Shown here: positions 11,785 through 22,848 of the stretch, piece by piece | Numbering within the stretch: position 1 is the first letter of the stretch | Layout: each line of letters begins with the position of its first letter | Origin: Owenia fusiformis | Lineage: Eukaryota; Annelida; Polychaeta; Sabellida; Oweniidae | DNA: 64,000 nt | Direction of reading: 5' to 3' | Assembly (NCBI GenBank): GCA_903813345.2 | Contig: CAIIXF020000010.1 | Location: 34,645,425 to 34,709,424, forward strand | Position numbers and translations under genes: made by a program | The notes under the pieces: generated by a model | The model's input: only the letters and a program-made list of their open reading frames with translations | Database searches by the model: none | What the model was told of the DNA's origin: nothing

Positions 11785-12220
11785 ATGAGGAATTTCAATG
11801 CGATGTTATTTGCCGTGTTGGTAGTGGCTCTTGCAGGGGAAATGAACGCAAAGAGTTATTTCCGAACAGATCTTGATGAGTTGGAAAGAGCCATTCGAAT
11901 ACAAGGGGAGACGCAGATTGATCAAGATACTCAAACAGATGCCGAGCCTAAATTGTCGTGGGGACAGAAGCTGCTTATGATGATGAAATCAGTGAACAAA
12001 TGGAAAGCCAGCGATACTGAAGATAGCGCCAATGAAAATGATCTGACAAGAAGAACAAACGCGCAAGAGCAAGAAAATGCGCAAGATGGGCAAAACACTT
12101 CAAGTGGGTCTCCTGATGGCTCTGAACAAAAAAAAGAAGATTCCAAGCCTAAATATTCATGGGTACAGAAGGTGCTTCCTATAATGAACGCAGTGGGCAA
12201 ATGGGGAGGAATGGGAAATT
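11785..12220 (+). CDS. secreted peptide precursor, exon 1 (gene 2)
   Basis: The start at 11785 gives a clear signal peptide: basic MRN, a hydrophobic core AMLFAVLVVALAG, and a likely cleavage after MNA (residue 22). Then come a leader (KSYFRTDLDELERAI), a first repeat core (AEPKLSWGQKLLMMMKSVNK), an acidic linker ending DLTRR, a long Gln/Asn/Ser/Asp spacer, and a second, diverged core (SKPKYSWVQKVLPIMNAVGK). This is the two-repeat paralog of the gene at 2-961. The exon ends at 12220 before GTGAGT (phase 1); unspliced, the frame stops at 12228. The product would be about 146-168 residues depending on the acceptor used downstream. Cationic amphipathic cores between acidic segments suggest a membrane-active or signalling peptide; this is inference only. 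Confidence 0.8.
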
Positions 12221-12594
12221 GTGAGTAATATCAGCCATTTTGATACCTACATTTTCTCAATATTGATTTCACTATAGTTTCTGTTAAAACCTTATCAATG
12301 ATATACAACAATCCATATTGATTATATCACTGTTATATTTCTATCTTTCTAATTGGCCCATGTCCTTCACGTGACATGATATGACGTGATATGATATTCA
12401 CAAGTCACGACTTCGTCGAGTGTAATTTCGATTGTATACCCCCGGCAGAATTACACAATAATGGTTTGTTTTCCCATCAATGTGAGTTAGGAATATAACA
12501 GTGAATAATAAAACAAATATTTAATTCAATTTCCAGTGAAAACCTGTGGCACTTTGACAAGATGATATTCCACTACCACTTTGGGCTTCGTGGA

Positions 12595-12774
12595 TATCAC
12601 TTGTGAAAGATTTATAGGATATCCTATGATATTGAAGGATATCATTTTTACCGACTAGGTAATATATAATACTAATATTGATATCTGCACGAGAGAGCAA
12701 AGCGAAGGAGTGCATATATCAATATCACCGAGTAGATTAAAATGATATTCTGAAAAAATCATAGGATGTTCTTA
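12595..12774. repeat. AT-rich hairpin repeat flanking a MITE
   Basis: This carries AGGATATCCTAT and ATATTGATATCTGCACGAGAG followed by AGCAAAGCGAAGGAGTGC, a hairpin tip. The same module occurs in inverse orientation next to the related MITEs at 41435-41590 and 43344-43500. It lies in the intron of gene 2 and is non-coding. Confidence 0.7.
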
Positions 12775-13044
12775 TTATCCTACACTAACAAAGAGTGTAC
12801 TAAATGTATATTATCATTGCAAAATGAAGTTCATGTCAAATAGAGTCAATTTGGCGGAAAATCAACAAGCGGAGTATAGTCTATAGTCACAATATCCTCC
12901 GCATATTAGGTTCTCCGGAGTATATTGTCACGATATCCTCCGCCCGGAGTATATCGTTATATCCTCTGGTTATTCATTTTGCTAATAAATATCAGATTTA
13001 TTTTGTAATGTTATTATACATTTAGTACACTAAGTGTAGGATAA
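12775..13044. mobile_element. MITE with TTATCCTACAC ends (copy 1 of 3)
   Basis: The terminal inverted repeats are TTATCCTACACTAAC.. and ..TAAGTGTAGGATAA, with ACTAAATGTATA/TATACATTTAGT next to them. The interior has CCGGAGTATATCGT palindromes. The same element is at 41138-41434 and 43076-43343. It lies in the intron of peptide gene 2. Confidence 0.8.
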
Positions 13045-13814
13045 TCACTGGTATTCACCTCAACAGAATTAAAATATTTTGTTTCATACAGTAGTTATAA
13101 TGATTTCTCTTAGTTATAATTGTACACTGCTGTTTCAAAACTACCTAATGTTTTAGATGGACTTCTTTGACATTTTATTTTAAGGCCGACATTTTTTAGG
13201 ACCCCAGATGGGCCTTGTTGGTATTATTTGGCCTTATCTCTAATTTAAAGAGAGAATCAGATATAGCGAGCAGGCAAACAAAAAATTGTTTCAATTTTAG
13301 AATATTTCTGGCTCATGCCATTCCTTGTCATGTCTATTTTCTAAAAATCCAAAAAGTGCACACTTTATTTCAGGAAAACTCGAGATTTTTACAATAATAT
13401 ATTATTTTTCTATAAGAATGGTTACCATTCTTATTATTTGGGAGAATTTAAACATTTTCCACCTATTTTTGCACATTGAATCCGTAATAACTTCGTCAAT
13501 TTATAACATATCACGAATCTTTTGGGAGATATTGTATTTGAGATTGTAAGGAATATATTGGTGGGTCAATTGTACATGTTGCTTGTAATTTTGTCACCCA
13601 TATAGATCTGATTCTGCCTTTAAGGACAAAACGTCAAGAGAATGGGACCTTTTCAAAATAAATTTTAAAACTACTTGTTAATTTATAGATCCGTCCCTGA
13701 TGGTGTGAATAAAATCGTGTATGTGAATATCCCCATAAATGTAATTCATTTACGCGATAAAATTGTTTATCATGCCTTAATTACTATCTAGTATTGTACT
13801 TTTATTTTCAGAAG
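13045..13814. other. rest of peptide gene 2 intron
   Basis: No repeat or exon was recognised until the polypyrimidine acceptor TTTATTTTCAGAAG at 13801-13814. Small open frames at 13215-13549 look random. Confidence 0.4.
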
Positions 13815-13885
13815 TCCAATCGATGATGAGGGCTTTGTTGACAAAACGGCATGACAAGGATCATCGTATGGAACTTCAAAAATAA
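13815..13885 (+). CDS. candidate last exon of peptide gene 2
   Basis: The acceptor is a NAGNAG site (CAGAAG, 13809-13814). With AG at 13813-13814 the phase-1 junction gives TTC and the frame reads FQSMMRALLTKRHDKDHRMELQK (23 residues), stopping at 13883-13885. With AG at 13810-13811 the junction codon becomes TAA and the protein ends at once. A homologous segment with the same stop position exists for gene 1 at 4872-4944. The differences between the two are mostly non-synonymous, so coding status is uncertain. Confidence 0.5.
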
Positions 13886-14682
13886 ATAAATATCTTGAGA
13901 AAAGCTTGGACAAACATTTATCTATAGCTAGTGAATTCTTATCAGTGGATATCACTGCTAAACATACCTATATTGTTTTGGAACAAAATCAGTAATATTG
14001 GTATTGTTGATGAATTCTGCGCGGAAGTGAAATATGTTTTGTTGCATTTTGAAGAGTTAAAGTCAGTATAACACCCTTAATTTAACAGGATAATGTATAA
14101 ACATCAGATAGTTTTGTAGATTCTAGATATGTAAATGTATAGTTTTGTACATGTTTACAGTTATTTTGGATTCACCAATACATTAATTTAAGTTGCACCA
14201 TATACTTTATCTTAGTCCATGCTCTCCATCCTTCTAAGCAGGTATCCAGAATCCGTACCTCCTCTTTCCCCCCTGCTATAACCAATTTGGAAGCGCCCGA
14301 TTAAACTAAATCACGTGATCTAATTATGCGCAATGACTTATACATGATTTCTATCGCAGTGTTGCGACAGCCAATCAGATTGCGAGTACTTAATTGGGGA
14401 AATGCTAACTGCTTATCGCAGGGGATAAAAAGAAAGAATATATTCTGGATTTTGAAGCTCTGTGATCGGAGAATGATGCTCTCATATTCAATTTTTATTC
14501 ATTTATGATATGGATATATCTTAATATTTCTTAATATTATGTATATTTAAACTTAAGATTAGCATAACATTAGGAACTTTGCAATGAATGGACACTTGAA
14601 AAAAGCATCTCCTAGAACCACAATCAAATAAAAAATATAGTTCGCCAAATTGCTTATTTTTATCAATTTTCATGATATTATC

Positions 14683-14930
14683 ACTGGCGTATCCAGGGGG
14701 TGGGGGTATGGGGCCCGTCCCCCCTCTTTTTGTGGGCCTAGAAAACTTTTTTAAGGCCCGAAAATCTTTTGGACCCGTAAAAATGTGTTGGGCCTCAAAA
14801 AGGTCTTTATGGGCATAATTTGGCATTTTAAGGCCAAATAATCAAAGGAGGGCCTCCAAATTAAAAAAAATCCCGAATCAAAAAAGTTTTGCCCCCCCCC
14901 CCTTGTTAACTTCTGGATCCGCCTGTGATA
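14683..14930. repeat. GC-tract foldback repeat
   Basis: Ends GGCGTATCCAGG and GGATCCGCC face each other around G-rich and C-rich runs (GGGGGTGGGGG near 14697; C10 near 14884). It resembles the GTAGCCAG..CTGGCTAC repeats at 16345 and 27343. It is non-coding. Confidence 0.5.
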
Positions 14931-15041
14931 CAGGTGTATTGTCTCATTTTGGCAAATACTACCAATGACGTGATATGACACCATATTAAAAAGTTTGACC
15001 AATTCAGTCAACCTGTTTTTGAGTTATAACCTGGGCAGACG

Positions 15042-15168
15042 TGATAATAGTACAATAACGTCATTTCTAAGGGCAATATAGTGAAATATTGGACCGAGGG
15101 CCGAAGGTCCAAGGTCCAATATTTCACTAAATTGCTCGCAGAAATGACGTTATTAGTATTATTACCAC
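15042..15168. repeat. 127-bp hairpin element
   Basis: Near-perfect inverted repeat: AATAACGTCATTTCT..GCAATATAGTGAAATATTGGACC pairs with its complement ending AGAAATGACGTTATT, around a short loop (GAGGGCCGAAGG). A compact MITE-like hairpin. Confidence 0.75.
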
Positions 15169-15584
15169 CGTTAACGACCAGGACTGAAACAGCAAGAAAA
15201 CCTTACGCATTGAACGATATCTAATTTCCCGGGCAAAATTGCCGGTCCAAAATATATTCTAGACCGGTCCATATGGACCACCACTATGACGTCACACATT
15301 TTTCAGGTCGATATAGTAAAATGAATGCCTTCTAAACTAGCACTAAAACCCCTAGAACTGGCCCGGCAAGGTGGTAATAATATTCCACAAAGCATTAAAA
15401 AGTATAAATCTTTTAGATTTTATTGTTCAGAGTTGTTTACATTTTATTTGCTGTTGATATACTGACAAAATATGAAAGACCCACACTTCACCTTAAAGTT
15501 AACACACAGCTTTCACAGCGCAAAAACAATTGTGAAGATAGTACAAGTATATTGTATTCATCGTCCGTACTTATTTAAAATTAA

Positions 15585-16130
15585 AAACCTTGGACTCAAT
15601 GCATTGTGGAATGACCATTGCATGAAGGTGTTGCTTTCCGAAATTTGCCCGAGATGCGCAACATCGAGTGTTCAATAACCACTGAAAGGAATGGTCATTC
15701 CACACTGCATTGAGTCTTGGGCTTAAATTCTTTTCACACATTGCAAAATATTCTCTACTATGTCACTTAAAAGATACGGAATCACTAAAAGAACACATTG
15801 TCAATGAAACTTTTTGCAAAGGTCAGGTTGGCAAACGAGGTGTGTAAACTGCAACCAGGCTCTCGGTAACTCTGGCTTTTATTGGTTACAATTTGTTATT
15901 ATGCAGCCAATAAATTGTAGTAACAATAGGAGTCTGGTTGCATGGGCCCGTTTGGCAAAGCATCAATTTCAGTCGTTGGAGTTAAGTTTTCACCTTGACA
16001 ACTACACAAGGAGTGACCTTGGATGGAGTGGTTGGTGATATAATGCAGTGCAGTTATCTGAAATACAGCGTTTGGATTGGCTGTAATCTGACACACCTTG
16101 CCTAGCTATGTGTGAATGAACTTCCATCTA
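15585..16130. repeat. interspersed hairpin repeat, family with GACTCAATGCATTG ends
   Basis: Begins TTGGACTCAATGCATTGTGG and includes GCGCAACATCGAGTGTT and GCATTGAGTCTTGGGCTTAAA. It ends with GACACACCTTGCCTAGCTATG. Related copies lie at 4985-5285 and 24748-25030. Confidence 0.7.
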
Positions 16131-16344
16131 TATGAGTGCTTCGCTCTATATAAGTTTCCCTTCTTATATCTTGGCAATGAAGAATTTTTATTCTGATGCT
16201 TCCATTTGTTTTTATTTTATTTTTGTTCATATTTTAAAAACCTATACTAGACGTTAAGACGTAAATTCTGGCATATGACACCATTTACTGATCGACAAAC
16301 TGGATACAGGGTGTAAATGAACGCACATTGAGTTTCAGTCCAGG

Positions 16345-16510
16345 CCCGTAGCCAGAATTTTCCAAGGGGATGGGTTCACTTTTCCAAAAGATTCTAGGGG
16401 GGTTCACTTTGGCAATTGCCAAAAATCACTCAAAAAATAGTCAGAATGGTGAAAAACTGCAAGATTTTGAAAAGACATTTTGCCCCCCCCCCCCTGGCTA
16501 AGGGCCTGAA
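16345..16510. repeat. GC-tract repeat with GGCCCGTAGCCAG / CTGGCTAAGGGCC ends
   Basis: Inverted ends AGGCCCGTAGCCAG and CCTGGCTAAGGGCCTG bracket a G-run/C-run body with GGGGGGTTCACTTTGG. Same family as 27343-27523. It is short and non-coding. Confidence 0.6.
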
Positions 16511-17546
16511 GTCTTACGTAATTTAGGTTTGAACGCGCGTAAGACACATCTTATTCACTTTTACAAAGCGTGCAGTTGATCCTTACTCGAGATTTTAACA
16601 GGATTCATCTGGCTCATATATACATAGTACTCTTTGAACAGTTGCAAGTGTTAGACCTTTGCTTAGCCATTTGAGGTATGTTCATTTTGTCTAAATGTGA
16701 TGAAATAAGACCTGTCAAATAAGGTCTTTAAGGAAATCAAAGATGAGGATCTAGAGTCTTAAGTTGAAATCCATTCAGGTCAACCTGTTTACTAATATAT
16801 GCACTTATTTTGTGCAATGAATTTTGTATTAAATTAAATGTATAGAGCACGTGTAGTATTCAAAAGTTACCTTTGAAGAAAAGCTCTTTCACTTTTAAAG
16901 TTTTATTCATTGCAGTAAAAAGAGGCTGTCGCTAAAATAGCTAAAAATGTTTTACTTGGTGTATTGATTTAATAAACTGAACAGGTTATGCTGACTTTCC
17001 AGGCATCGAGATACTGCAACAGGCTATAATCGATGAAGGTTACTTATATTTGGACCTCGACGGTCGTAGTTTCCGGTGTACACGCGTGATGTAAGCATGA
17101 GATATGACGATTGACAACGAATTATCTTAAATGTCGTGTCAACTCTGAGAGCTACACCTGTCAATGTACATGATAGTTAATGAAAATACAGAATGAAATC
17201 CTGTGCCAATGGCTTATGTGAAATACTACAATAAAACTATGTATCCAATACAAGAGGAGGGAAAGCCCAAGAGTTGAACTCTGGTGTTTCTCCCCCTCTG
17301 ATCCAATACCAAGGAGCAAGCAACTGGCGCCCTGATCGAAAAATTCTACTAAATACACGAACAGTAGTCGTCCAGATAGTGAATTTCACACAGGGGCATA
17401 TACCTTCCTGGTATTGCGTTCGTCTTCGAACCAAATCCTACTAACCGATGATGATGACGCTTCATGGACAATTAATTATTGCGATTGAATTATTCATCCT
17501 GATCAGCATAGTTTGTGTGCCAAATCGGATATTTTGACCATTAGCC
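16511..17546. other. upstream region of the cGAS-like gene, no gene seen
   Basis: Unique AT-rich sequence without recognised repeats. Small minus-strand frames at 17161-17434 have no recognisable features. No TATA box was convincingly placed. Confidence 0.4.
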
Positions 17547-19391
17547 ATGGAAGCCGGTACAAGTAGCAGTCCTGAGGTCCATACAAGATGGCGGAGTCCT
17601 CCTATAAAAACAATCCCCTTAATCAAGGGCACTCTCTCTGAACTCGAGGACCAACAATTATCAAACAATGTAGCAGAAATACACAACTTGGCTAAACTGA
17701 AACATAACACGGCGGAACTTGATGGGCATATAGAGTATATCAAGACTCGAATTATACAACCAATCATTGATAAATTCAACAGAATGTACCCACAGTTGGC
17801 AGTGGATGATGTTCTTCTTAATGGAAGCATGTCCAACAGGACTAAAATATTAACTCCTGGAGAATGTGATTTTGTGCTCCCAATGGCTCTCTCTAGATAT
17901 GTAGTAGTGGTCTATCCCAGTGATAGTACAGCTAAGTATTACATACCTGGTAAATTAGACGTAAAACTACCCAATGAACAACATCCCGATGTATTAGATC
18001 TCATCAAAGAGTACCCCGAGATGGTAAAACCAAACACTGCACTCAAAACAGGGTATATAATTCAGTCGATCATTCGTGGAGCTGTTGCAGAATGTTTATC
18101 ACAACTACACATGGAAGGTGCCATAACCCTCAGGGGAATTACAGATCTGGAAAAAGAGCTGCCCGTCGAATCAATTCAACTGCGAAAGCATGACGTCATT
18201 ATTGACAAAAGAGCGCATGGGCCCAGCCTTCGCTTCAGGGTGTGGGGACCATTGTGTGTAACAGACATGGACCTGACATTCTGTCTGAAGATAATCAATA
18301 TACCCGAACTGCCCTATTCAGAGGACAGCTTCTATATGGCATTGGACATGGGACATGGCTGGATAAAATCATACTATGAGAAACCTCATTTGCGAGCTTC
18401 AAGAATAGACGGTTATCATATTGTACTGAGAACACTGAAATATATTCTACTACAGCATGAGAAGAAGCGTCTTTACAATGAAAAGTCGACAACCTTTTAT
18501 TCCCATGCACTATTCACCATTGCAAGATACAATCAGGAAGAATGTGAAAGCAAGCCATCGCTGGGAAAAGGTTTCTCTGATATCACACACAAACTGAGTC
18601 AGTTTCTTTTAAGATCTGTAGAGAATACAACAGAAGTTGAAGTCAGTATCAAATGGCTTGAAGATCTCTTTGATAAAGACTGTACTGATATGCGTCTCAT
18701 TTTTGGAGCAACAGATGCCATAGAAACGACAACACTTATATTCTCACTGGTTGTGTACATCCTGCCTGAAATATTGAAATCAGTAAGAGTTACGTCATCA
18801 AATTTTTGCGCATATCTTGAGCTGGTTATTAAAGAGTGTGAGATGGAATACGCGAGAGAACATTTACTCCAAGATCCAAAAAGTATGTTTACATCGGTTC
18901 AGAGGGGAGAAATCTCATCTCTGAAGGAAAAGAAAGAGCTGTCCAGGAATCGAAGTTTACAGGATCATGGATATCAAAAGTTTGCCGTTTTTATTGATAC
19001 TCAGAAAATGATATCAAGACTGAAACCTATGATAACTAAGGTGGTATCGCATATTGAATCAGATAACATGGACCCCATAGTATGTGAAAGCAATCGTGAA
19101 CCAGACACTTTCTTACCTCAAACGGACTCATTACGACCTAACAGTTCATCCTCTACCATTGCGCGCAATGTATGTGTGGGCAATTCCGATCCATCTCAAA
19201 CTGTAAAAGAATCTACTACATGCGAGGACACACATGTTTGTAATGATCAACACATATGTGGTAAATGCAGAAAAAGTTGCGGAATGACCAGTACATGCTG
19301 GTTCTGCCATTTCGCGAGATGTTATGAATGTAATCAACAAGAACACGAGTGTAAACCATCGCCTTCGCCATGCCCGTTATATGAAACATAA
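17547..19391 (+). CDS. cGAS-like receptor / Mab-21 family nucleotidyltransferase with Cys-rich tail
   Basis: Single-exon, 614 residues; the start has a strong Kozak context (GCCATGG). Residues ~55-430 match the Mab-21/cGAS fold. NGS at 92-94 is the nucleotidyltransferase GS motif, PGECDFVLPM contains the E106-x-D108 metal pair, and VTDMDLTFCLKI supplies the third acidic residue (D242, or D240). All catalytic positions look intact, unlike many Mab-21 proteins. A helical C-lobe follows, with IDGYHIVLRTLKYILLQH at about 287-304. After a Ser-rich linker, residues 559-609 form a Cys/His-rich segment (HICGKCRKSCGM, CWFCHFARCYECNQQEHEC), probably zinc-binding. Animal cGAS-like receptors sense cytosolic nucleic acid and make cyclic dinucleotides for STING; that role is inferred. 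A structural Mab-21 protein without catalysis is the alternative. Confidence 0.85.
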   Translation: MEAGTSSSPEVHTRWRSPPIKTIPLIKGTLSELEDQQLSNNVAEIHNLAKLKHNTAELDGHIEYIKTRIIQPIIDKFNRMYPQLAVDDVLLNGSMSNRTKILTPGECDFVLPMALSRYVVVVYPSDSTAKYYIPGKLDVKLPNEQHPDVLDLIKEYPEMVKPNTALKTGYIIQSIIRGAVAECLSQLHMEGAITLRGITDLEKELPVESIQLRKHDVIIDKRAHGPSLRFRVWGPLCVTDMDLTFCLKIINIPELPYSEDSFYMALDMGHGWIKSYYEKPHLRASRIDGYHIVLRTLKYILLQHEKKRLYNEKSTTFYSHALFTIARYNQEECESKPSLGKGFSDITHKLSQFLLRSVENTTEVEVSIKWLEDLFDKDCTDMRLIFGATDAIETTTLIFSLVVYILPEILKSVRVTSSNFCAYLELVIKECEMEYAREHLLQDPKSMFTSVQRGEISSLKEKKELSRNRSLQDHGYQKFAVFIDTQKMISRLKPMITKVVSHIESDNMDPIVCESNREPDTFLPQTDSLRPNSSSSTIARNVCVGNSDPSQTVKESTTCEDTHVCNDQHICGKCRKSCGMTSTCWFCHFARCYECNQQEHECKPSPSPCPLYET

Positions 19392-19759
19392 ACAAGATGA
19401 ATGGATGAAGGATGAATCGACATGGAAGAGAATAAGATTGTCTTTTTATAGCACATGTGGTGCATATGTCTGTTTCCAGGACATAAATATCAGGCGCAAC
19501 AGGAGATACATTTGCTCCATTACTCCATTGGATTACCATTTACTACATTACATTTACTGATAATTGTGGTCACAGCGTGACTCAACTCAGTGACAAATAT
19601 TAAATCAAAAGACTACAATACTATTCGGAAAATACAGTGATAAGCTTGAGTTAATTATTGCATAACCAGAAAGATGAATTTACACAGAAATAGATGAATA
19701 TTGCATACGAATGACATTTGTATGTCTTTGATTCCTTATATTTTAGGTTTTATTATACA

Positions 19760-19765
19760 AATAAA
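19760..19765 (+). terminator. poly(A) signal of the cGAS-like gene
   Basis: AATAAA about 370 bp after the stop codon, the first good signal in the 3' flank. Confidence 0.55.
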
Positions 19766-20355
19766 ACATTGAAATGGACTCAGACCGTGTTTGGTGGATT
19801 TAGTTTTTTGTACATATATTTTCAACACTTTTATTTCTGAATAAATATATTAGGGTTTATAAGTTCTCTTCATTTAGGAATAAAGGCCGAGATTTTATGA
19901 TTTATGGCGTAATATATGACCAAAAATTTTATTCTGTTCATTGTTAAAAGACCGGAATCGCGTAGCGAAAAAAAAATCATGCAAAACTGACGATTCAATA
20001 CGTTGACTTTATAGTGGGAACCATTGTTAGCAAGGGTCAAGGTCATTACTTGAGAACGGAAAGTGTACACGTTCTTTTGCTTTGATGTAGAAATCTCTCT
20101 CAGTCATTATTCTCTATCCTTCGTCCTTTAATAACTCCGATCTCGCCTTATTTCGCCCAACTTATGTTTTATGAATGATTCAAACATGACCGTGCTCTAT
20201 TCGAATTTCTCAACCAATCAGAATGCAGCATAGCCAATATAGAACGTTCTCTAATTCTCCATAGATGCACGACCATGCTCTATTCAATCTGCAATTTGCA
20301 TTGTTTTGAGTGACGTCACATCTCAGCTGCACATCTGGGGCTCTGTCCGGGGATA

Positions 20356-20453
20356 GCTGTTCTTTTTTACTCCCGATATTTATTTTTATTTTATCAACAC
20401 CCCATGTTTGCATACACCGTATAAAATTAAAGCGGGGAGTAAAATAGAACAGC
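20356..20453. repeat. ~98-bp inverted repeat
   Basis: GCTGTTCTTTTTTACTCCCG and CGGGGAGTAAAATAGAACAGC form imperfect inverted ends; the middle is AT-rich. MITE-like hairpin. Confidence 0.55.
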
Positions 20454-20565
20454 CCAAACAAATTCTAAAATCTTTCCGGCCGACTTCAGAATCTTGACAG
20501 CATGCGTATTCTTCCTTCATATCCGTTCCACAGACACGGCTTTTACTAATTTTTATGTTTGAATC

Positions 20566-20724
20566 GGAATAAATAATGATAGGCCATTCAATATGGTGAA
20601 ATTCAGCACTCGTTGGACAGAATGTTAGTACAAATGCACTCACCTTCGGTTCGTGCTTTGTACAACATTCTGTCCAACTCGTGCTGAATTTCACCATATT
20701 GAATGGCCTATCATTATTTATTCC
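20566..20724. repeat. 159-bp near-perfect hairpin element
   Basis: GGAATAAATAATGATAGGCC..CAGCACTCGTTGGACAGAATGTT pairs with AACATTCTGTCCAACTCGTGC..GGCCTATCATTATTTATTCC. The arms are ~65 bp around a short loop with CTCACCTTCGGTTCG. A small foldback/MITE. Confidence 0.85.
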
Positions 20725-22740
20725 TTAAATATCCAATTCGAAAAATACACACAGAGAATCAAGATAAGACTTCCAACCAAAATATAGTTTCTCATTCTTC
20801 CTCCCATCCTCATAATATGTCTATGCTATTTCCAACTTTTGTAATAGTAATGTAGAAAATATTGATTGTTAAAGGATAAATCACTTTCATTTTTGACACA
20901 AATCGTGTTTTATTTGAGATTTAAATCAATCGTCAGCATTAAATTTGTTATGCTAACTCAGTACAATTATACGAGGGAGATCAAATATTTTGTATGTTAA
21001 CTTTTTTATAAATTTTGAACTTTTAAAAAAAATTCCATTTAAGATTTGATTGATAAATGTAAAATTATATAAGATTTTCATCCTGATAACATCATGCATA
21101 TCAATAGCTAGCCTACAGATCTACATACCATATCCCATTGTGTATAACGTTGAACAAATCGCATTGACTACAATTAAGTTCATACTAATATAATAATATT
21201 CATTTGGGGGTCTTTCTAGAAGAAAGCGTTTACTGACATTCATACAAGTTCTATGGCAATTATCATATTTATCGTAACATCAACACATCATCTATTCCCA
21301 ATTTGTGTTTAATACAAGAAAGAAATGTTGGTACATTTGTTTTCATATTTTGTCGAAATGTCGAGTTAAGATTCGCAAATTGGAAATGTCTCCGATCCAC
21401 GACGGGGTTTATACAAAAACAAGAGGTACTTGTATCAACCTTGAGCAGGTTATTGAGATGAAAGTGTGACAATTTATTAATAAATATAAGAAAACATAAT
21501 TAAAGTAGAAAAAGGGATATTAGTCTTAGAAGCAAAATTTAAAAAAACCTAAACCATATCATATGACAAATTGAAGATTGATAAGCAGCCCTGATTTAAT
21601 TGTAGCATGGGTATTTTAAAACTCGATTGGATGTGAAATTCTAGTTTTAGCTTTCCAATACGCAATATTATCATTTGGAATTATTGAAAGGACATCTGTT
21701 TGATACGACTTGGCACTGATCAATATAGGGAGTAGGTAACGTTGGATTTCTTTTCCTTTCATAATGGGTGAGGTTGATAAAAGTCCATAGCTCGTGTTGG
21801 CGCCACGCCCCCGAATTGCAGTTTACTTTCCAACCCCCTCTCAATCCTTGGATTCTCTCTAAGTATATAATATAAGGCGCAACGGGACATGTATAAACTA
21901 CATAGGCGTAGGCAAGGGGGTGCAATGGATGCGAGCTCAAAACTAATACAATAGAACAAGAAAATAGCTTTATTTGAAGATTGTAGCTCAGTTTTGTAAA
22001 ATAGTTGCATGAAAAAAATTGGCTATGCCACGATCGCACCCCCCCCCCCTCGACTGAAAGCTAACACGCCCCTACACTGATCACGACGGTAGCCCCTACC
22101 GGACGATAATCTCCATATAACTTTACAGGGAGTTGACAAGGTGACTCTGTTAGATTCCCCACCGAAGGTGCATTGAAGGTTGATGATCATCATATAGCTG
22201 CCATGACAACGTTGAGGCAGTCGCTTGAACCAATCGACCCCCCTTCCCTGGGTACGTGCCTGCTACTGAGTGGAATGTGTAGCCTTCCTGCAAATATGTT
22301 TGAGGCGTTACGTGCAGTAGACTGATGAAAGCCGTTCTCCAAACCGAGAACAGTATTTTTTGAAAGGGCTTTTATAAATGATCCAAAGTGGGGTTCCACT
22401 TTTAACAATAGACCTGAAAACAATAACTTGTATATGTATGGATTTACAGTAAACTAAGTAACACTTATAGTAAGCTGTAGTATATTGTAAATATATGTAC
22501 ATACGTAACCTGATTCTAACACCACACACGTTCTGAAATTGAATTAACAGATTAAGTTCCAACTGATAAGAGTTATAAAGCTACCCTTTAGTATTGTACT
22601 TCTACACTCTCCCCGATTAGTTTAGTACCCTTTGCATTCGTTTGACTTCACTTCTTAAAAGAGAGCTTCGTCTTCATTAACTAGACTCTGCGCGCAGGGT
22701 ATTAGTTTAGTAATCAGGCTGAAGTCAATTTTATTTTAAT
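20725..22740. other. intergenic, no gene seen
   Basis: AT-rich sequence. A repeat-like block at about 21775-22075 carries GC-rich pieces and a C9-10 run. No credible exon on either strand. A possible 5' UTR splice acceptor (TTTTACAG near 22757) precedes the transporter gene. Confidence 0.4.
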
Positions 22741-22848
22741 CGCCAAACTTTTACAGATACTGGAGAAAGGATTTATCAAGCGATCCAGAAGGATATATCC
22801 GGTTGCAAAACTTGCACTGTTCTACGTGTACATGTAAGTACCGTTTAA

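Noticed and set aside
14521-15011. Two overlapping ~90-100 codon minus frames
   Set aside because: They run through a G/C-tract repeat; composition is repeat-driven and no domain is visible.
19216-19560. Frames overlapping the 3' end of the cGAS-like gene
   Set aside because: Shadow frames of the Cys-rich coding region and its 3' UTR; no independent start context or features.
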